A stretch of DNA of 32,638 nucleotides from positions 168,246 to 200,883 of the forward strand of contig NW_003130857.1 of assembly GCF_000003605.2 (NCBI RefSeq), in the 5' to 3' direction. This document shows, piece by piece, positions 1-10,266 of the stretch. The translations under genes were made by a program, and so were the position numbers. The notes beneath the pieces are model-generated. The model was not told where the DNA came from. It did not search any database and saw only the letters and a program-made list of their open reading frames with translations. Position 1 is the stretch's first letter; every line of letters begins with the position of its first letter. Origin of the DNA: Saccoglossus kowalevskii (taxonomy: Eukaryota > Hemichordata > Enteropneusta > Harrimaniidae).

Positions 1-794
1 TAAGAGTCGTATTAAGCACATGATTCTCTAAAATTAATTAAATCAGTTGTACTACAATAATACAAATATTTTCCTTCATCTGTACATGTACAAATATTTC
101 AAACGCGTTTTATAATTAGAAACCAATTCAAATTTTTTGTTGCATTTCCAACTCCCCAAATACAAGATCATAAATAGTACACATACAAAAATAAATACAA
201 AATACGGTGTTGCTGTGTATGTTCATAGACTCTTGTGCGTATTTTATGTATGAACTGTTTACATCTGTATTGTTTCATGAATTATGATTAAAGACCAGCA
301 TTTTCAAGCAAACTAAAAATCTGCCCTGCATGTTTCTAGAGAACTGCTCAACTTGTCTTTCATGAATTAGTTGTCACATAAGCATTTGAGAGAATTTAGT
401 AGTGTTGGCTGAGATAGCTCAGAATAGAAGATGTCATTAGAAAATGAACAATATGTATAGTATTAAAGCAATCAGACTTCAAAAATATCACTTTTTACCA
501 AAAATGACAAAAATATTCACCAAAATTAGAGAATTGAAGATATCATGAAATGAACAAACCTAAGAGAGGTCTACCCAAGGTACATATACACCAAGTATCG
601 TACACGTTTCTTTGATTAAATGTCCTGAAAAGAATCATGTACCGATTGCAAAGGACAGTTTCAATCCGACACACGTTTTGGAAATCTTAAAATGTAATAT
701 CGAATATGCTGGGAGTGTAAATTTATTATCAACACGGCACTCAAACGCGAAGCTCGTGGCAATATTCAGCATTTTTGATATACCAATTGTATGT
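1..794. other. AT-rich non-coding stretch
   Basis: No exon, RNA gene or clear repeat could be supported here. The short open frame near 612-812 has no recognisable composition or motif. The stretch ends where the first copy of the Ngaro-type repeat begins. Confidence 0.5.
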
Positions 795-989
795 AATTGT
801 TGTATTTTGTAGGCAGTTCAAAATTGCTAATTATTCATTTGCATACTTTTCATTTGCATAGCATCGTTTGTTTGTTTAATTTCTCCACTGCGCATGATTC
901 TTGTAGCCAATTCGCTTCGTTCTGTTTACATGCACTGTTTACATCGCACGCTGTTCGTGCCCAGTCATTTATGTTCGGGTTATTTTCAC
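795..989 (+). repeat. Split direct repeat A1
   Basis: Shares long stretches with 1793-1943, including TAGGCAGTTCAAAATTGCTA, the block around CTCCACTGCGCATGATTCTT and the end GTTCGGGTTATTTTCAC. Relative to A2 it has extra segments near 846-857 and 938-970. The match ends at 989, where recombinase coding sequence starts. Confidence 0.8.
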
Positions 990-990
990 A

Positions 991-1638
991 CCGGATATCC
1001 TTCTTCGAATTCATCGTCTCTTGGACTTTACACGCCCGCTGCACGTTACGCTATGGTACACTTTCCTCATCGCATTTTTTTCGTTCCTGCGTAAGTCCAA
1101 CCTGGTGCCCCCTTCAGATACAGCTTATGACGCCCGCATTCATCTCTCGCGGGGCAGCGTCGGATACAACACCACAGGTTTGATCATTCGTATCACATGG
1201 TCCAAAACCATACAGTTCGGCGAACGGGTTCTGCACATTCCCATCCTGGCTATCCCTGGCTCCGCCCTCTGCCCAGTATCAGCCTACAAGCAGATGGTGG
1301 ACATGTTGCCAACACCTTCAAAAGCTCCCCTGTTCCTTGCGCCGTCATCTATCGGCAGACTGCATCCTTTGACCTACCAGTCTTTTGTTCGACATCTGCG
1401 ATCATTGCTCAGCTCCACAGGGCTGGACCAAAACAGCTACTCCGGTCACAGCTTTCGTCGCAAAGGTGCCTTCTTCGCATTTCAGTCGGTTGCAGACCCT
1501 GAAGCAATTAAAGGGCAAGGCGACTGGCGCTCATAAGCTTACCTGCTCTACATGGAATCCTCATTCGGTCGTCGCCTCAGGACGGCATCATGCATTCGCG
1601 CTGCTATCAAGTCTGGCCAAGTCAATCTGACACTTTGA
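991..1638 (+). pseudogene. Tyrosine recombinase (Ngaro/DIRS type), 5'-truncated, nonsense-broken
   Basis: The frame beginning at 991 reads LLRIHRLLDF, then FFSFLRKSNLVP. This is typical of the recombinase of DIRS-order retroelements, which joins circular cDNA into the genome. The first catalytic Arg is in FLRKSN (codon 1090-1092). The HxxR pair is in GHSFRR (His 1447-1449, Arg 1456-1458). GDWRS then meets a TAA at 1534-1536. After that stop the same frame continues with AYLLYMESSF and ends at TGA 1636-1638, so the stop cuts off the segment holding the catalytic Tyr. There is no start codon and the N-terminal half of the domain is absent, because the coding sequence is fused directly to repeat A1. 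I infer a dead copy. Family identification is strong from motifs; exact lineage is not proven. Confidence 0.85.
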
Positions 1639-1661
1639 ACATTTGCTTTTGGCAGCTTTCA

Positions 1662-1800
1662 TTTTTGGCCTTTTAATGCTGTATTTCGCTGTATGCCAGA
1701 AATGTAATTTTAGATTCAACAGAATTAAACTAACTTTTTATTTTCTTTTGCCGCCAATTCGCTTGTGTCGGGTTCGTTCTTTGCCAGTGAATAATTGTTG
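1662..1800 (+). repeat. Split direct repeat B1
   Basis: Nearly identical to 2064-2200. Shared stretches include CTTTTAATGCTGTATTTCGC, GATTCAACAGAATTAAACTA and TTCTTTGCCAGTGAATAATT. It begins about 25 bases after the recombinase stop and overlaps the start of A2 by a few bases. Confidence 0.85.
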
Positions 1801-1943
1801 TATCTTGTAGGCAGTTCAAAATTGCTAATTATTCATTTGCATAGCTTCGTTTGTTTGTTTAATTTCTCCACTGCGCATGATTCTTGTAGCCAATTCGCTT
1901 CGTTCTGTTTACATGCATGCATTTCTGTTCGGGTTATTTTCAC
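1793..1943 (+). repeat. Split direct repeat A2
   Basis: Second copy of A1, following B1 directly. After its end come a CCCA-rich stretch and a T run (1941-1970) that A1 lacks, and then B2. Confidence 0.8.
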
Positions 1944-2063
1944 CCACCCACCCACCCATTTTTTTTTTCACACGGTCATGCCAGCTCGCTTTTCTATCAT
2001 TTTGTATTAGTATCACGCTTTGTTTTGTTTTTGAGTGTTTTTTATCGTTTTGTCACAGTTCTG

Positions 2064-2200
2064 TTTTTGCCTTTTAATGCTGTATTTCGCTGTATGCCAG
2101 AAATGTTATTTTAGATTCAACAGAATTAAACTAACTTTTTATTTTCTTTTGCTGCCAATTCGCTTGTGTCGGGTTAGTTCTTTGCCAGTGAATAATTGTT
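2064..2200 (+). repeat. Split direct repeat B2, 3' end of the element
   Basis: Copy of B1 with a few substitutions. The similarity stops at about 2200, after GTGAATAATTGTT, which marks the probable 3' end of the element. Confidence 0.85.
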
Positions 2201-3318
2201 TATTTGTGTCACTTTCATGCAGACAAATTGAACAATGGGATTAATTATTCGGGAAAATGAGAGAAGTGTTCGAATGGAATAACAATTAAATAGTCCGTGA
2301 TCCGGTGACAAGAAGGCAGGATGCGAAAGCCGATATGCTTAGTAAAAGTTAGATACTTATGATTGGAGCATCAAAGTAAACATTTATAATTCACAGGGGG
2401 GTCATCATTGATAGATTGGCTTCTAACTTCAATAACAAATGTCTAAAGTTCAAATAGGTTTTGTCTCCCTAGCACTAAAGCTATTCCTCAGATGATCAGA
2501 GGTGAACACAATTGGCTGGATGGTCCTCCAACACTTGTAATACAACTGCACTCCTGTCCATCCGTGTTGATACCGTGTTGGCGCTCTGCTTTTTTCAGAC
2601 AAATCTTTGTCCCGCGGGAGGGGGCATTATTTGTATACGCCAGGGCATGGTACTATTCTACGTTGTAATTTGGAACATTGGTATTTTTATTGACAAACTT
2701 CATACATACATTTTGAGTGACCTTGGTGTAATGGTGTGGATTGAGATTCATTTGACTGTATTTTTCCGAGTCATGCGCGAAATTGATGCACCCAGAGCTC
2801 ACCAAGTTATATTTTGATGTACCACAATAGCAATATAATTTAAGTTATATTTTCAAGTATGGCAGACTTTCATTAATAATAAAAATAAACTGTCGTTGTT
2901 GTTCATCTTTCTTTATCACCCACTTTTTAAAAAGTTATTAATGAAACATTGTCAGTGTAGGGATATAAGTAAGGAAAGATCCGGTGTCTGAAGTTATTAT
3001 GTAAGTTTTGTAGTAATTGGGCATGATTTACGTGATTTTGCTATGCTTTTTTGCCTTTCTTAAGTTTGGCGAAATGAGTTAATATTATGATACTGATCAG
3101 TTTTACTGCGACTGAGGGTATTCTGTAGTTATTGCTAAAGTTGATTCGATAGCATGTCCAGGTTCTAGGTTACTAAGATACGTAAAGGCAACATCAACTT
3201 ATCTTTTAGTATAAACATGATAAAAAGCTTAAACCAGTTAACCAGGGCTAGAGAAACTATGGTTAGTCGTTTCTACCAAGGAAGCCAAATATTTAGTTCA
3301 CGGTCTAGTGGTGTATAA
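2201..3318. other. Non-coding stretch, no supported gene
   Basis: An open frame of about 100 codons at 2512-2817 has no recognisable motif and no splice context, so it is not called. No repeat structure was seen. Confidence 0.45.
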
Positions 3319-3754
3319 TCTACATGTAATGCGTTAGTTTGTTATGTTTATTATAATTTAGTTACCTCCAATGATTTAGATTATATTCTCCATGAAGGGG
3401 ATGACCTGTATCAGTCAGAGGTGCAATGTAATAAAAATGCAAATCTTCAGATGTTGATAAGTGAATTGCCTAGTGAAGGGTTTATCAATCCATACAAGTA
3501 TATCATTGAGAAAGGTATGGTTATTGCGAGCATACAAGACAGCTGTAATACAGCAAAATGTGAGACCTCTGGCAGTCCTTTGGATTTTACATTACATTAT
3601 CTGATGCAAAAAGATCCGTATAAAAAATGCGAACATAAATATCAATGAAATTAAAAATGCAGCGAACCCAGAAAAGGAGGAAGAAAGCGATGATGACACA
3701 TTCAGTGAGATAAACCATGATGAAGATGAGGAAAATAATTGGCATTTGCACCAG
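3319..3754 (+). pseudogene. Unidentified protein fragment with acidic tail
   Basis: I do not recognise this product. The frame is open from 3319 to a TGA at 3646-3648. Its protein-like core begins near 3361 with NDLDYILHEGDDLYQSEV and continues through ISELPSEGFINPYKY and IIEKGMVIASIQD. A shifted frame from 3641 adds a strongly acidic segment (EKEEESDDDTFSEINHDEDEE) ending at CAG/GTGAAG (3752-3757), which could be a splice donor. TTTAG at 3357-3361 could be a splice acceptor. Composition suggests real, perhaps transposon-borne, coding sequence that has lost its frame. A proper start codon is not evident. Confidence 0.35.
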
Positions 3755-4200
3755 GTGAAGGTCAGATTAAATTTAGTTTAAAGTGACATTTGTAAGATTA
3801 GAGTTGCAAACAATGTACCTTATCTGTTTTTCAAAGCTACAGATAAAGGAAGTTAAGCAGTTAAACATCAAGACTACAGCCGTAAGCGTAAGAAGCGGTC
3901 TTGCATCCTGGTGATAGAGTGCTGGTCCGTATTGTCTATTGGGTTGTATGTCCGGAGCCAGGCCAAGTCCCCCATTGAACCCAGGGCACCTGAACCAGCA
4001 GTGGTCACCCCTGTGGAAACTGGTCTGGGCCAGCCGTGTGATGAATAAGCACCACAGTGGTTCGGCAGGTGGGATTCAGGCTGTGGATGATGTCAATCAC
4101 AGTCCGGGAGTAATGAATGAGCAGCAGATGAAGGCCGGTGAGGCCACAAGAATAGACATCATCGATAACACCCATTGAGACCAGAGGCTGGAGATAGCCA

Positions 4201-4332
4201 GGGCCTCCTCGGGACGGGCTCTCTGAGCATGAGAGGAGGAAGGTCACACTGTGCTGGTTTTGTGGTGAGCTTGGCCACAGAAAGAGGAGCTGCGACAAAG
4301 TGAAGAAGCTTTCTACAGTTCCTGATGACTGA
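4201..4332 (+). pseudogene. Gag zinc-knuckle fragment (Ty3/gypsy)
   Basis: The frame reads SEHERRKVTL, then CWFCGELGHRKRSC, a perfect CX2CX4HX4C knuckle (4252-4293) preceded by basic residues. This is the nucleic-acid-binding end of retrotransposon Gag. The frame closes at TGA 4330-4332, and upstream it is closed by TAG codons, so only this piece survives. Confidence 0.65.
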
Positions 4333-4399
4333 GAAAAAAAAGGAGCAGAAGAGGAAAGTTGTTGGATCAATGCAAGACTCCGTGCCTGGCTAAGCGAAG

Positions 4400-4740
4400 G
4401 TGTATGTTCGTCCCTGTGACAATTGCTGGTTCTTGGTGGATACCAGGGCCACTGATGTTGCCGTCTTGACTACTATGTGGAATGGTATGGTGCCTAATTT
4501 TAGGCCACCGCTGAAATCCAGCCCATTTGGTTATGGGTGTCTGGGCGGCTAATCCTACTCTGATAAAAGTTAATGGCTCTGGTTACTTTTCAGTGACCCT
4601 TGGTGGACGCACTATTTCTACATTGGCTATTGTGGCGGACTTACCCATTGATGGTGTGATTGGCACGTCACAACTGTGCGAGTTCAACTGCGTTATTGAC
4701 TTGCACATAGGGAGGACTGTTGTGTGCAGAGATTGGCGAG
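4400..4740 (+). pseudogene. Retropepsin-like aspartic protease fragment (Ty3/gypsy pol)
   Basis: The N-terminal part reads FLVDTRATDVAVL (active-site codons 4439-4450). The C-terminal part, in another frame from about 4527, reads VTLGGRTISTLAIVADLP, then DGVIGTSQLCEFNCVIDL, the typical flap-to-C-terminus pattern of gypsy proteases. The catalytic signature in this family is D-T/S-G; here the glycine codon reads AGG (Arg). Together with the frameshift near 4520, this marks the copy as inactive. The expected RT does not follow; after about 4790 the sequence becomes non-coding. Confidence 0.65.
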
Positions 4741-4840
4741 AAGGGCCAGAAGGCAACATTGTCACGCTGAAGTGGTCAGAGCAGTATCTGACATTGGAGC
4801 AGTGTTTTTTTATACTCTTTTCATATGTATCCCTCAATCG

Positions 4841-5600
4841 TATGTTCTGTTGGTTTCAAGAGGATGTGTGCCTCCGGCTGTGTTTCGTTCTGCATTCGCG
4901 TAGAACTCCTTATACACGCCCTCTGGAAATAAACTAGCGTTGTAACTTAATGGTTTGTCAGTCTGTTTTGTTGTTGTTTGCATGCCTCTGGGTGTGTAGG
5001 CAGCTAGTATGGTGTGCGTCTGTGTATGTACGTGTTCCACTTTCAGGGTTGGGCCGTGAAGGACGATACCCAAAGTCCGATGGTTGCAGTCCGAAGTTCG
5101 TTGGGCAGTGCCTACACTTTGTGCGAGGGATTTACTCGGTCAGGGAGGACCAGAGGTTTGAAGGGGAAGGGTGTAACCCATGTTTACGCTGCACTTCAGT
5201 CCCTGGTTACACCAGCTTGTATTTCCTTAGTCTGTGTGCATTGACGCATACACGTAATTGGATAGAACTGCGTGGCGTCCTCATTGTTGGTGTCAATTAT
5301 TTTTGTTGTATGTACTTATTTCATATATGGCCACTGAGGATTGTGCCATTCCCCTGTACTACGCTTGGTGAATCTTCCTAAATTTTCCTGTGTGTTACTT
5401 GGGTCGATCTGACAGTCGCTTGTGGTCATTATTAAAGGTAATATTTTATAATTCGCATATTTCGTGATAGGCCCATGCCCTGTGCTGTTTTTTTGTGAGA
5501 TTCGTTTTGGTTGCTCGTTTGAGAAACCATGGCGAATTTCCTTGTTCAACGGCATGTTTGGGTAGTGACGCACTCTCTTTGATAGATCACCCATGCTATT
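4841..5600. other. Possible LTR/untranslated remnant next to the gypsy fragment
   Basis: No coding sequence is supported. AATAAA lies at 4928-4933. A perfect 9-base inverted repeat, GGTGTAACC (5170-5178) and GGTTACACC (5205-5213), surrounds a 26-base loop. G/T-rich composition and position after the protease are compatible with a retroelement 3' region, but no paired LTR was found. Confidence 0.25.
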
Positions 5601-7160
5601 TAGTTAGCCACATGTTGGAATCGACGTTGTCAAGTGATTTTATTGTGACGTTGCGACATTAGAACTGTAAAAGGACAGTAAAATTAATTAAAAATCACAG
5701 CTCTGTCAATATCTTCATATCTAATTCACATAAAATAAAAAAACGGCTAACTTGCCTAAAATAAGTGTTTGGATTTTCTCAAAAATATGGGTAGGTAGGT
5801 TTAATGAAAACAAACATTTTTTTTTCAATTTGCATTACACATGGTTGGGGGAAGGTTAGGGGGGTCTTTTGAGGCAAACATTGCGGTGAGAATAATGTTT
5901 TGTCTCCTATTTTGATATGCATGTACTAACTAAGACAACTTATTTACACATTCAGGTGATGATTTGTGATGATCTGTGCAGTTTTAGGTGTTATTTTTCA
6001 GCCACCAAATATTTATTTTAGTTAAAAAGATCGTGAAAATTATGTTTTGCCTGTTATGTCGTTTTGATGAAATGTTTGATGTGAGTGAGAAATTTGCAGT
6101 CATTTATCTGTTTTTTTTCTGATTTAGCATAAATTAAAAAAAAAATATTGTGATTCTCTACATAAACCACAGATTATGTCATGCAAATTTTATTTTATTC
6201 AAATTTAATGTAATGATGTCCATGTATCATGGCCAGTATGGTATGTACCCCAGACCTGGAGGCCATTTTACCGATATCACTTTTACCGGTCCTCCAGCGA
6301 CAAATCAAATCAAAACAATTTCCGCTCACAAATTATTTGAATTCATACGACCTTTGTACTGTTCACTAGAGCCAATGAATCGACCAACCATTTTTTAAGA
6401 ATTTGTCATTTAATAAAAGTGTGATTTTATTGACTTTTTGTTGCTATTCTATCTGACATCTGGCATTTGTGGACGCAAGTCCACGAGAGGAATCATAGCT
6501 CTGCTGCATCGAAAAATCCTAAAATGTCCTAAAACATGCTAGAAAGTTAATGGAAAGCATTATAAACATCCCAAGTGTAGTGATCTCAATATGAATGGTC
6601 TGTTAGATCAGGTGCCATTATTATGTAACAATGGTTCAATTATATAAAGCCTGGACTTGAATAAACACGTGTCGGTATTATCAGCACTCAGTGTGTGTCG
6701 TGTCTCATCTCTTGTATCTCCCTGCCAAATGCTATACGGACGTCTCAAGATATTACACCAAGCAGGGATATGGATCCATAGCTACCATTTTCCCATATTC
6801 AACATTATGGTTCCTCTAAACTATTGATGCTCAATTATTTATTTGCTGTCACTGGTATTTTCTTGCCCACCTAGTACCAATGGCTCTTGTGAAACCAGGG
6901 ACAATACAGAAAAAGCTTAATCTACTGTCAATACTTTCATGGATGTCTCCTATGCATTTTACAAGTTTGGAAACAAAAAATTGACCCCAGACTTTTGCGT
7001 GTGAGGTTGACCAACACTTATATGGAATTTCGCAAGGCTTTGCGATCTGAGTATCTGGCATCATTGGACGCTCATCAACAAGGGAGTCCATATACTCTGG
7101 ATGTGTTTGCAACTTTATTGTGTTGTCAATGAAACTACTTGGAAGGATATGATAGGTATG
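5601..7160. other. Non-coding stretch with an LTR-like promoter/poly(A) pair
   Basis: No exon is supported. TATATAAAG at 6641-6649 is followed about ten bases later by AATAAA at 6660-6665, a spacing seen in the R region of some LTRs. A second LTR copy was not found. CTGGAGG (6256-6262) and CCTCCAG (6291-6297) could pair as a short stem. Confidence 0.25.
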
Positions 7161-7188
7161 AGTAATTGCAATAGGTAATTGCACCTCT

Positions 7189-7353
7189 GTGAAGCAGCCT
7201 GTGAACAGAGTTTCACACACTAAAGCAAGGTCAAAAACGAGGAGAAAACCATCAACGATATCAAAATATACTCTTGAAACAGACCTTCGACTTGGTAAGC
7301 GTGACACAGTCACAAAAACACCAGAGCAAGCGGAGAGGAAAAAATCCATGAAG
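7189..7353 (+). pseudogene. Putative exon, basic segment
   Basis: Reads KQPVNRVSHTKARSKTRRKP, later RLGKRDTVTKTPEQAERKKS, Lys/Arg-rich, ending MK before the donor GTTTGT (7354). The frame is open from about 7161; the true 5' boundary is uncertain. A 204-codon frame on the opposite strand overlaps it but shows no protein-like motif. Confidence 0.35.
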
Positions 7354-7687
7354 GTTTGTTTGGTAATTCTATTAAAAATGAGTGTAAGTGTCATATTGAT
7401 GATACACCTAATCAGAGATGTGTCTTTGCTAACAATATAGCTTAATTTTCTACGTACATCCACAATTTTTAATATGTTGCCACATTGTTCCCAAAGTAGG
7501 TTGGTAATGTTTATGCTGATTAGGTGTACAATACTTGTAATTTGTTTTATAGTGTAGTGATATATATCTCAAGCCAGATTAAAGTTATGAAGTTGAGATA
7601 TTTGTTTCTACAATTCAGTGAAGGTAAGACTATGCTAAGCATTAAGCTTCTGTCTCAACAGTTTTAACCAGGTTTGTTTCATTTCAG

Positions 7688-7805
7688 ATGTGGCAGGGAA
7701 GTTCCCATTCACAGAAGTTCTAGATGAAATGCATATCGAGTGCCTGAAATGCGGGGGTCATTGTGAGACTGAACAGAATCTACTACACCCAGTTTTTCCA
7801 ACAAG
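7688..7805 (+). pseudogene. Putative exon, CxxC segment
   Basis: Preceded by a pyrimidine-rich TTTCATTTCAG acceptor and followed by GTAAAT. The open frame reads VAGKFPFTEVLDEMHIECLK, then CGGHCETEQNLLHPVFP. The C-x2-C and C-x3-C spacing suggests metal binding, which is inference. Confidence 0.5.
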
Positions 7806-8431
7806 GTAAATATACCATAACACGCTCCAGAGTGTTGTCAACACACCACTCTTGTTGCCATCCTAGCTAGAATTACTATGATCTATAATAATAGATTTGT
7901 CTTGCAGTGAATTCCAAACTTGCTGAGAGCTTTTGATATTGATGTATTTATGACTCAAGTGGTGGTGACATGTAGTTTTTTCTAGTTTGTATGCTAATTT
8001 TCATAAATTGAATAATAATTGTTATTAGTCCCCGTTCAGACAAAGTCTGAAACAGGGACCTATGTATTGGTCTCTATGCGTCCATGCGTATACCTGTATC
8101 TCAGACATCTCTGGACCAATTCTTTTCAAACTTTCTACATACCTATACCTAGAAACTTTATCTGGGACATATGCATTTGCAATTTATTTCACAATCAGAT
8201 AAAAGATAACCATTTGTCTTTGGCCATAATACTATATTTTCATGACATGACTTCTTTTTAACAAATTAGACTCAAACTGGCACACAGTAACTTCAATTAT
8301 GCCAACAGTTGTTTAATCTTCCTTTCATCAGTCAGGATTCTGTCATCCTTATGATTTTGTGTTTCGCATGTGAAAATACTTAGTTTGCCCATGTTTGAAA
8401 ATGCATGAACTGATACATATATTTTTCCTAG

Positions 8432-8533
8432 GTCACATTGGCAGTGGACAATGTGACAAGGAACAGCAAAAGAAGAAAAAAATCTTGCTGAAAAGAGCAC
8501 AAAGCGACAATTGAAACTTACTGATATGTTCAA
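8432..8533 (+). pseudogene. Putative short exon with KRQLKLTDMF motif
   Basis: Bounded by TTTTTCCTAG and A/GTAAGA. It begins with GHIGSGQCDKEQQ and, after a one-frame slip in an A run (8473-8482), ends with KRQLKLTDMFK. The slip indicates decay. Confidence 0.4.
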
Positions 8534-8822
8534 GTAAGACCGTAGAAAAATCTTCGTTGTTATATAGTCCTGCCATTCAAAAATGGTATCCCATTTAAAT
8601 TTGGGATGGAAATAATTATCATTTGCTGTGTATTTTGACTTCATAAAAAAAAGATACTACTGTTTGATTCCCAGATATTGCTTCTTAGCCACTATTGTGA
8701 AAAAGGTAAATGATGTTGGGCCCTGGCCTACCCACCCAAGCACATACTTCAACTAATAACCTGTAACTGTCCACACCATTAAATTGATATAAATGATAAA
8801 TACTATTTTTCTTTGGTCTCAG

Positions 8823-9596
8823 TGACACTGAACTAACAGAATTCTCAGACCAGCTGTCAGGATCATTGAGTAGTGACAGTATATGACTGCATTATTGGAC
8901 ACTTTAGAAGTTAGTGACACTGATGTTGAACATAATGTAGATCCTTGTGTAACAATGCTTCACAATGAACTTGAATCAGGGTCTCTGGACAAGGAAAACA
9001 TATTTTACAAGTTGGTCTCCAATTCCCTTGAGTTTGCCTAGAATATTGGTGATTCATCAAAGCAGTTTTCATGGGACCCAACAGTGAACGCTTTTGTACA
9101 AACATTAAAAAGACCAAGAGGTTCCAGGGTTGGCAATATCTTGAAAGGTCCAGGTTTAATGGGTCAGAAGTTTGGTGGTGTATACAAATTTGATTGGAAT
9201 ATTCCAGTGCCCAATATACAAAATGACAATGGGTACACAACAAGCTCAGGAATAATCAGGCATTTTTTGTATGCAATTTTTAAGGTGTGTTGCCACAATA
9301 GTTCTGGTGTAAATCCTTCCATACAGATCTCTGATGCGTGTGTCTTCTCGTTAGTCTCCGGAAAAGATGGCATGGCAATCAAGCCAGGCTTTGAGTTTGA
9401 TTTTCGCACCAAAGAAATTGTAGGGGGAAGAGCTGTACTTACAATAAATGATGTCAAAGCAAATCAGTCTACAAAACCCTCTGATTTCAGTTCATTGTTG
9501 AGACAGAAACATGGTGTCCATCAACATTGGACTACAAAGTGTGCATATGTGCGTAGGCATAGACTACTCAAAGAAAGCTGTCAGTGGGATGATTAA
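8823..9596 (+). pseudogene. Putative exon(s), conserved-looking central block
   Basis: After a GTCTCAG acceptor the frame gives DTELTEFSDQLSGSLSSDS, then shifts. From 8883 it continues with TALLDTLEVSDTDVEHNVDP, an in-frame TAG near 9040, then PTVNAFVQTLKRPRGSRVGN, ILKGPGLMGQKFGGVYKFDW and NIPVPN. Farther on are SGKDGMAIKPGFEFDF and SSLLRQKHGVHQHWTTKCAY before the stop at 9594-9596. Part of the 3' half may be intronic: AAG/GTGTGT near 9282 is a possible donor. The glycine-rich RGSR...GPG...GVYKF block is the best query for finding relatives. Confidence 0.45.
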
Positions 9597-9689
9597 ATAA
9601 TGATGTTCAAAGAATATCTTAGCTTGAAACCTGCCTAAACTGCTTGACAGTAATGACATATTATCCCAAAACCACATGCTTCACCATGC

Positions 9690-9881
9690 TCTACTGACAC
9701 CTGTGACCAGTGCATAGAATTGACAGATGTGTGTCCAGCTTGCAAACTTGCTGGGCATGTTCACTGGAATCCAAAGTTCAGAGCCTGCAAAAAGTGTAGG
9801 AATCAAAATCAGAAATGCATACCTGGAGGAGTTGTGGTTCATGTTATGGATTGTGGAGAAAAGAATTTCAAGGCATACTGA
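9690..9881 (+). pseudogene. Cysteine-pair (zinc-ribbon-like) segment
   Basis: The frame reads STDTCDQCIELTDVCPACK, then HWNPKFRACKKCRNQNQKC, which makes three CxxC pairs plus one further Cys. This suggests a zinc-binding module (inference). It ends with VVVHVMDCGEKNFKAY and a TGA at 9879-9881; the neighbouring frame continues as ILKMLNDGADS, so one frameshift separates them. Confidence 0.45.
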
Positions 9882-10195
9882 AAATGCTGAATGATGGAGC
9901 TGATTCACTCAATTGGCCCCCTGTTATCAGTGCAAAACTCTACTGCCCAGTCATAGTGTCAACTGTTGGGAATCCACACAACAAACTAGTTAGTGTTTCC
10001 TTAACTTGTGAACAATCACTGATGTATTTTGACGTCGCTGATCAGGTAATACTGAAACCCAAGCGCTTGAACAAAACTGATTTTCAGCATTCACTTGAAC
10101 ATGAACAAATTCCCTTTGAAGGCAACACTGTGAAAGTGATGAGGCAAGATTTTCAGAGATGGCTGACTGAGAATGTAACTCCTGGCAACAAGTAG
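9882..10195 (+). pseudogene. Continuation of the decayed gene, unidentified domain
   Basis: Open to TAG at 10193-10195. It reads SAKLYCPVIVSTVGNPHNKL, then EQSLMYFDVADQVILKPKRL and KVMRQDFQRWLTENV. It is protein-like in composition but I recognise no domain. It follows the CxxC segment after a single frame change. Confidence 0.4.
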
Positions 10196-10266
10196 AATTT
10201 TATCAGTTGATATGACAACCAGTGGCTATGGATGCACAGTAGCACCCACAAACAAAACACTGGACT

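Larger units (their letters stand above)
795..2200 (+). mobile_element. Internally deleted Ngaro-type (DIRS order) retroelement
   Basis: Four repeat blocks and one ORF are arranged A1 (795-989), recombinase (991-1638), B1 (about 1662-1800), A2 (1793-1943), B2 (about 2064-2200). A1 matches A2, B1 matches B2, and B1 runs directly into A2. This is the split direct repeat layout known for Ngaro-like tyrosine-recombinase retrotransposons. Complete elements also carry gag and reverse transcriptase/RNase H between A1 and the recombinase. Here A1 meets the recombinase reading frame within a few bases, so that part is missing. The recombinase is more GC-rich than its surroundings. The element cannot be autonomous: it has no RT and the recombinase frame is broken. 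Assignment to Ngaro rather than another DIRS-order group rests on the repeat layout alone. Confidence 0.75.
3897..4840 (+). mobile_element. Degraded Ty3/gypsy retrotransposon fragment
   Basis: Three gypsy-type signatures lie in order on the + strand in different frames. At about 3902-3937 LHPGDRVLVRI resembles the region after the integrase core. At 4252-4293 is a CX2CX4HX4C zinc knuckle. From about 4400 to 4740 is an aspartic protease. Reverse transcriptase, RNase H and the integrase core were not found. A C-terminal integrase signature upstream of the Gag knuckle is the wrong order for one element, so two elements or a rearrangement are implied. Stops and frame changes between the pieces show it is inactive. 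Confidence 0.6.

Noticed and set aside
2512-2817. 101-codon open frame on the + strand
   Set aside because: No domain, splice context or repeat relationship could be seen.
4005-4370. 121-codon open frame on the - strand
   Set aside because: It is the antisense of the gypsy zinc-knuckle region, which has a clear motif on the + strand.
6641-6665. TATATAAAG plus AATAAA as a solo LTR
   Set aside because: No LTR ends or second copy could be identified, so it is kept only as a remark on the non-coding stretch.
6849-7463. 204-codon open frame on the - strand
   Set aside because: It has no recognisable motif and overlaps a + strand exon candidate with a basic, protein-like composition and splice donor; probably a shadow.
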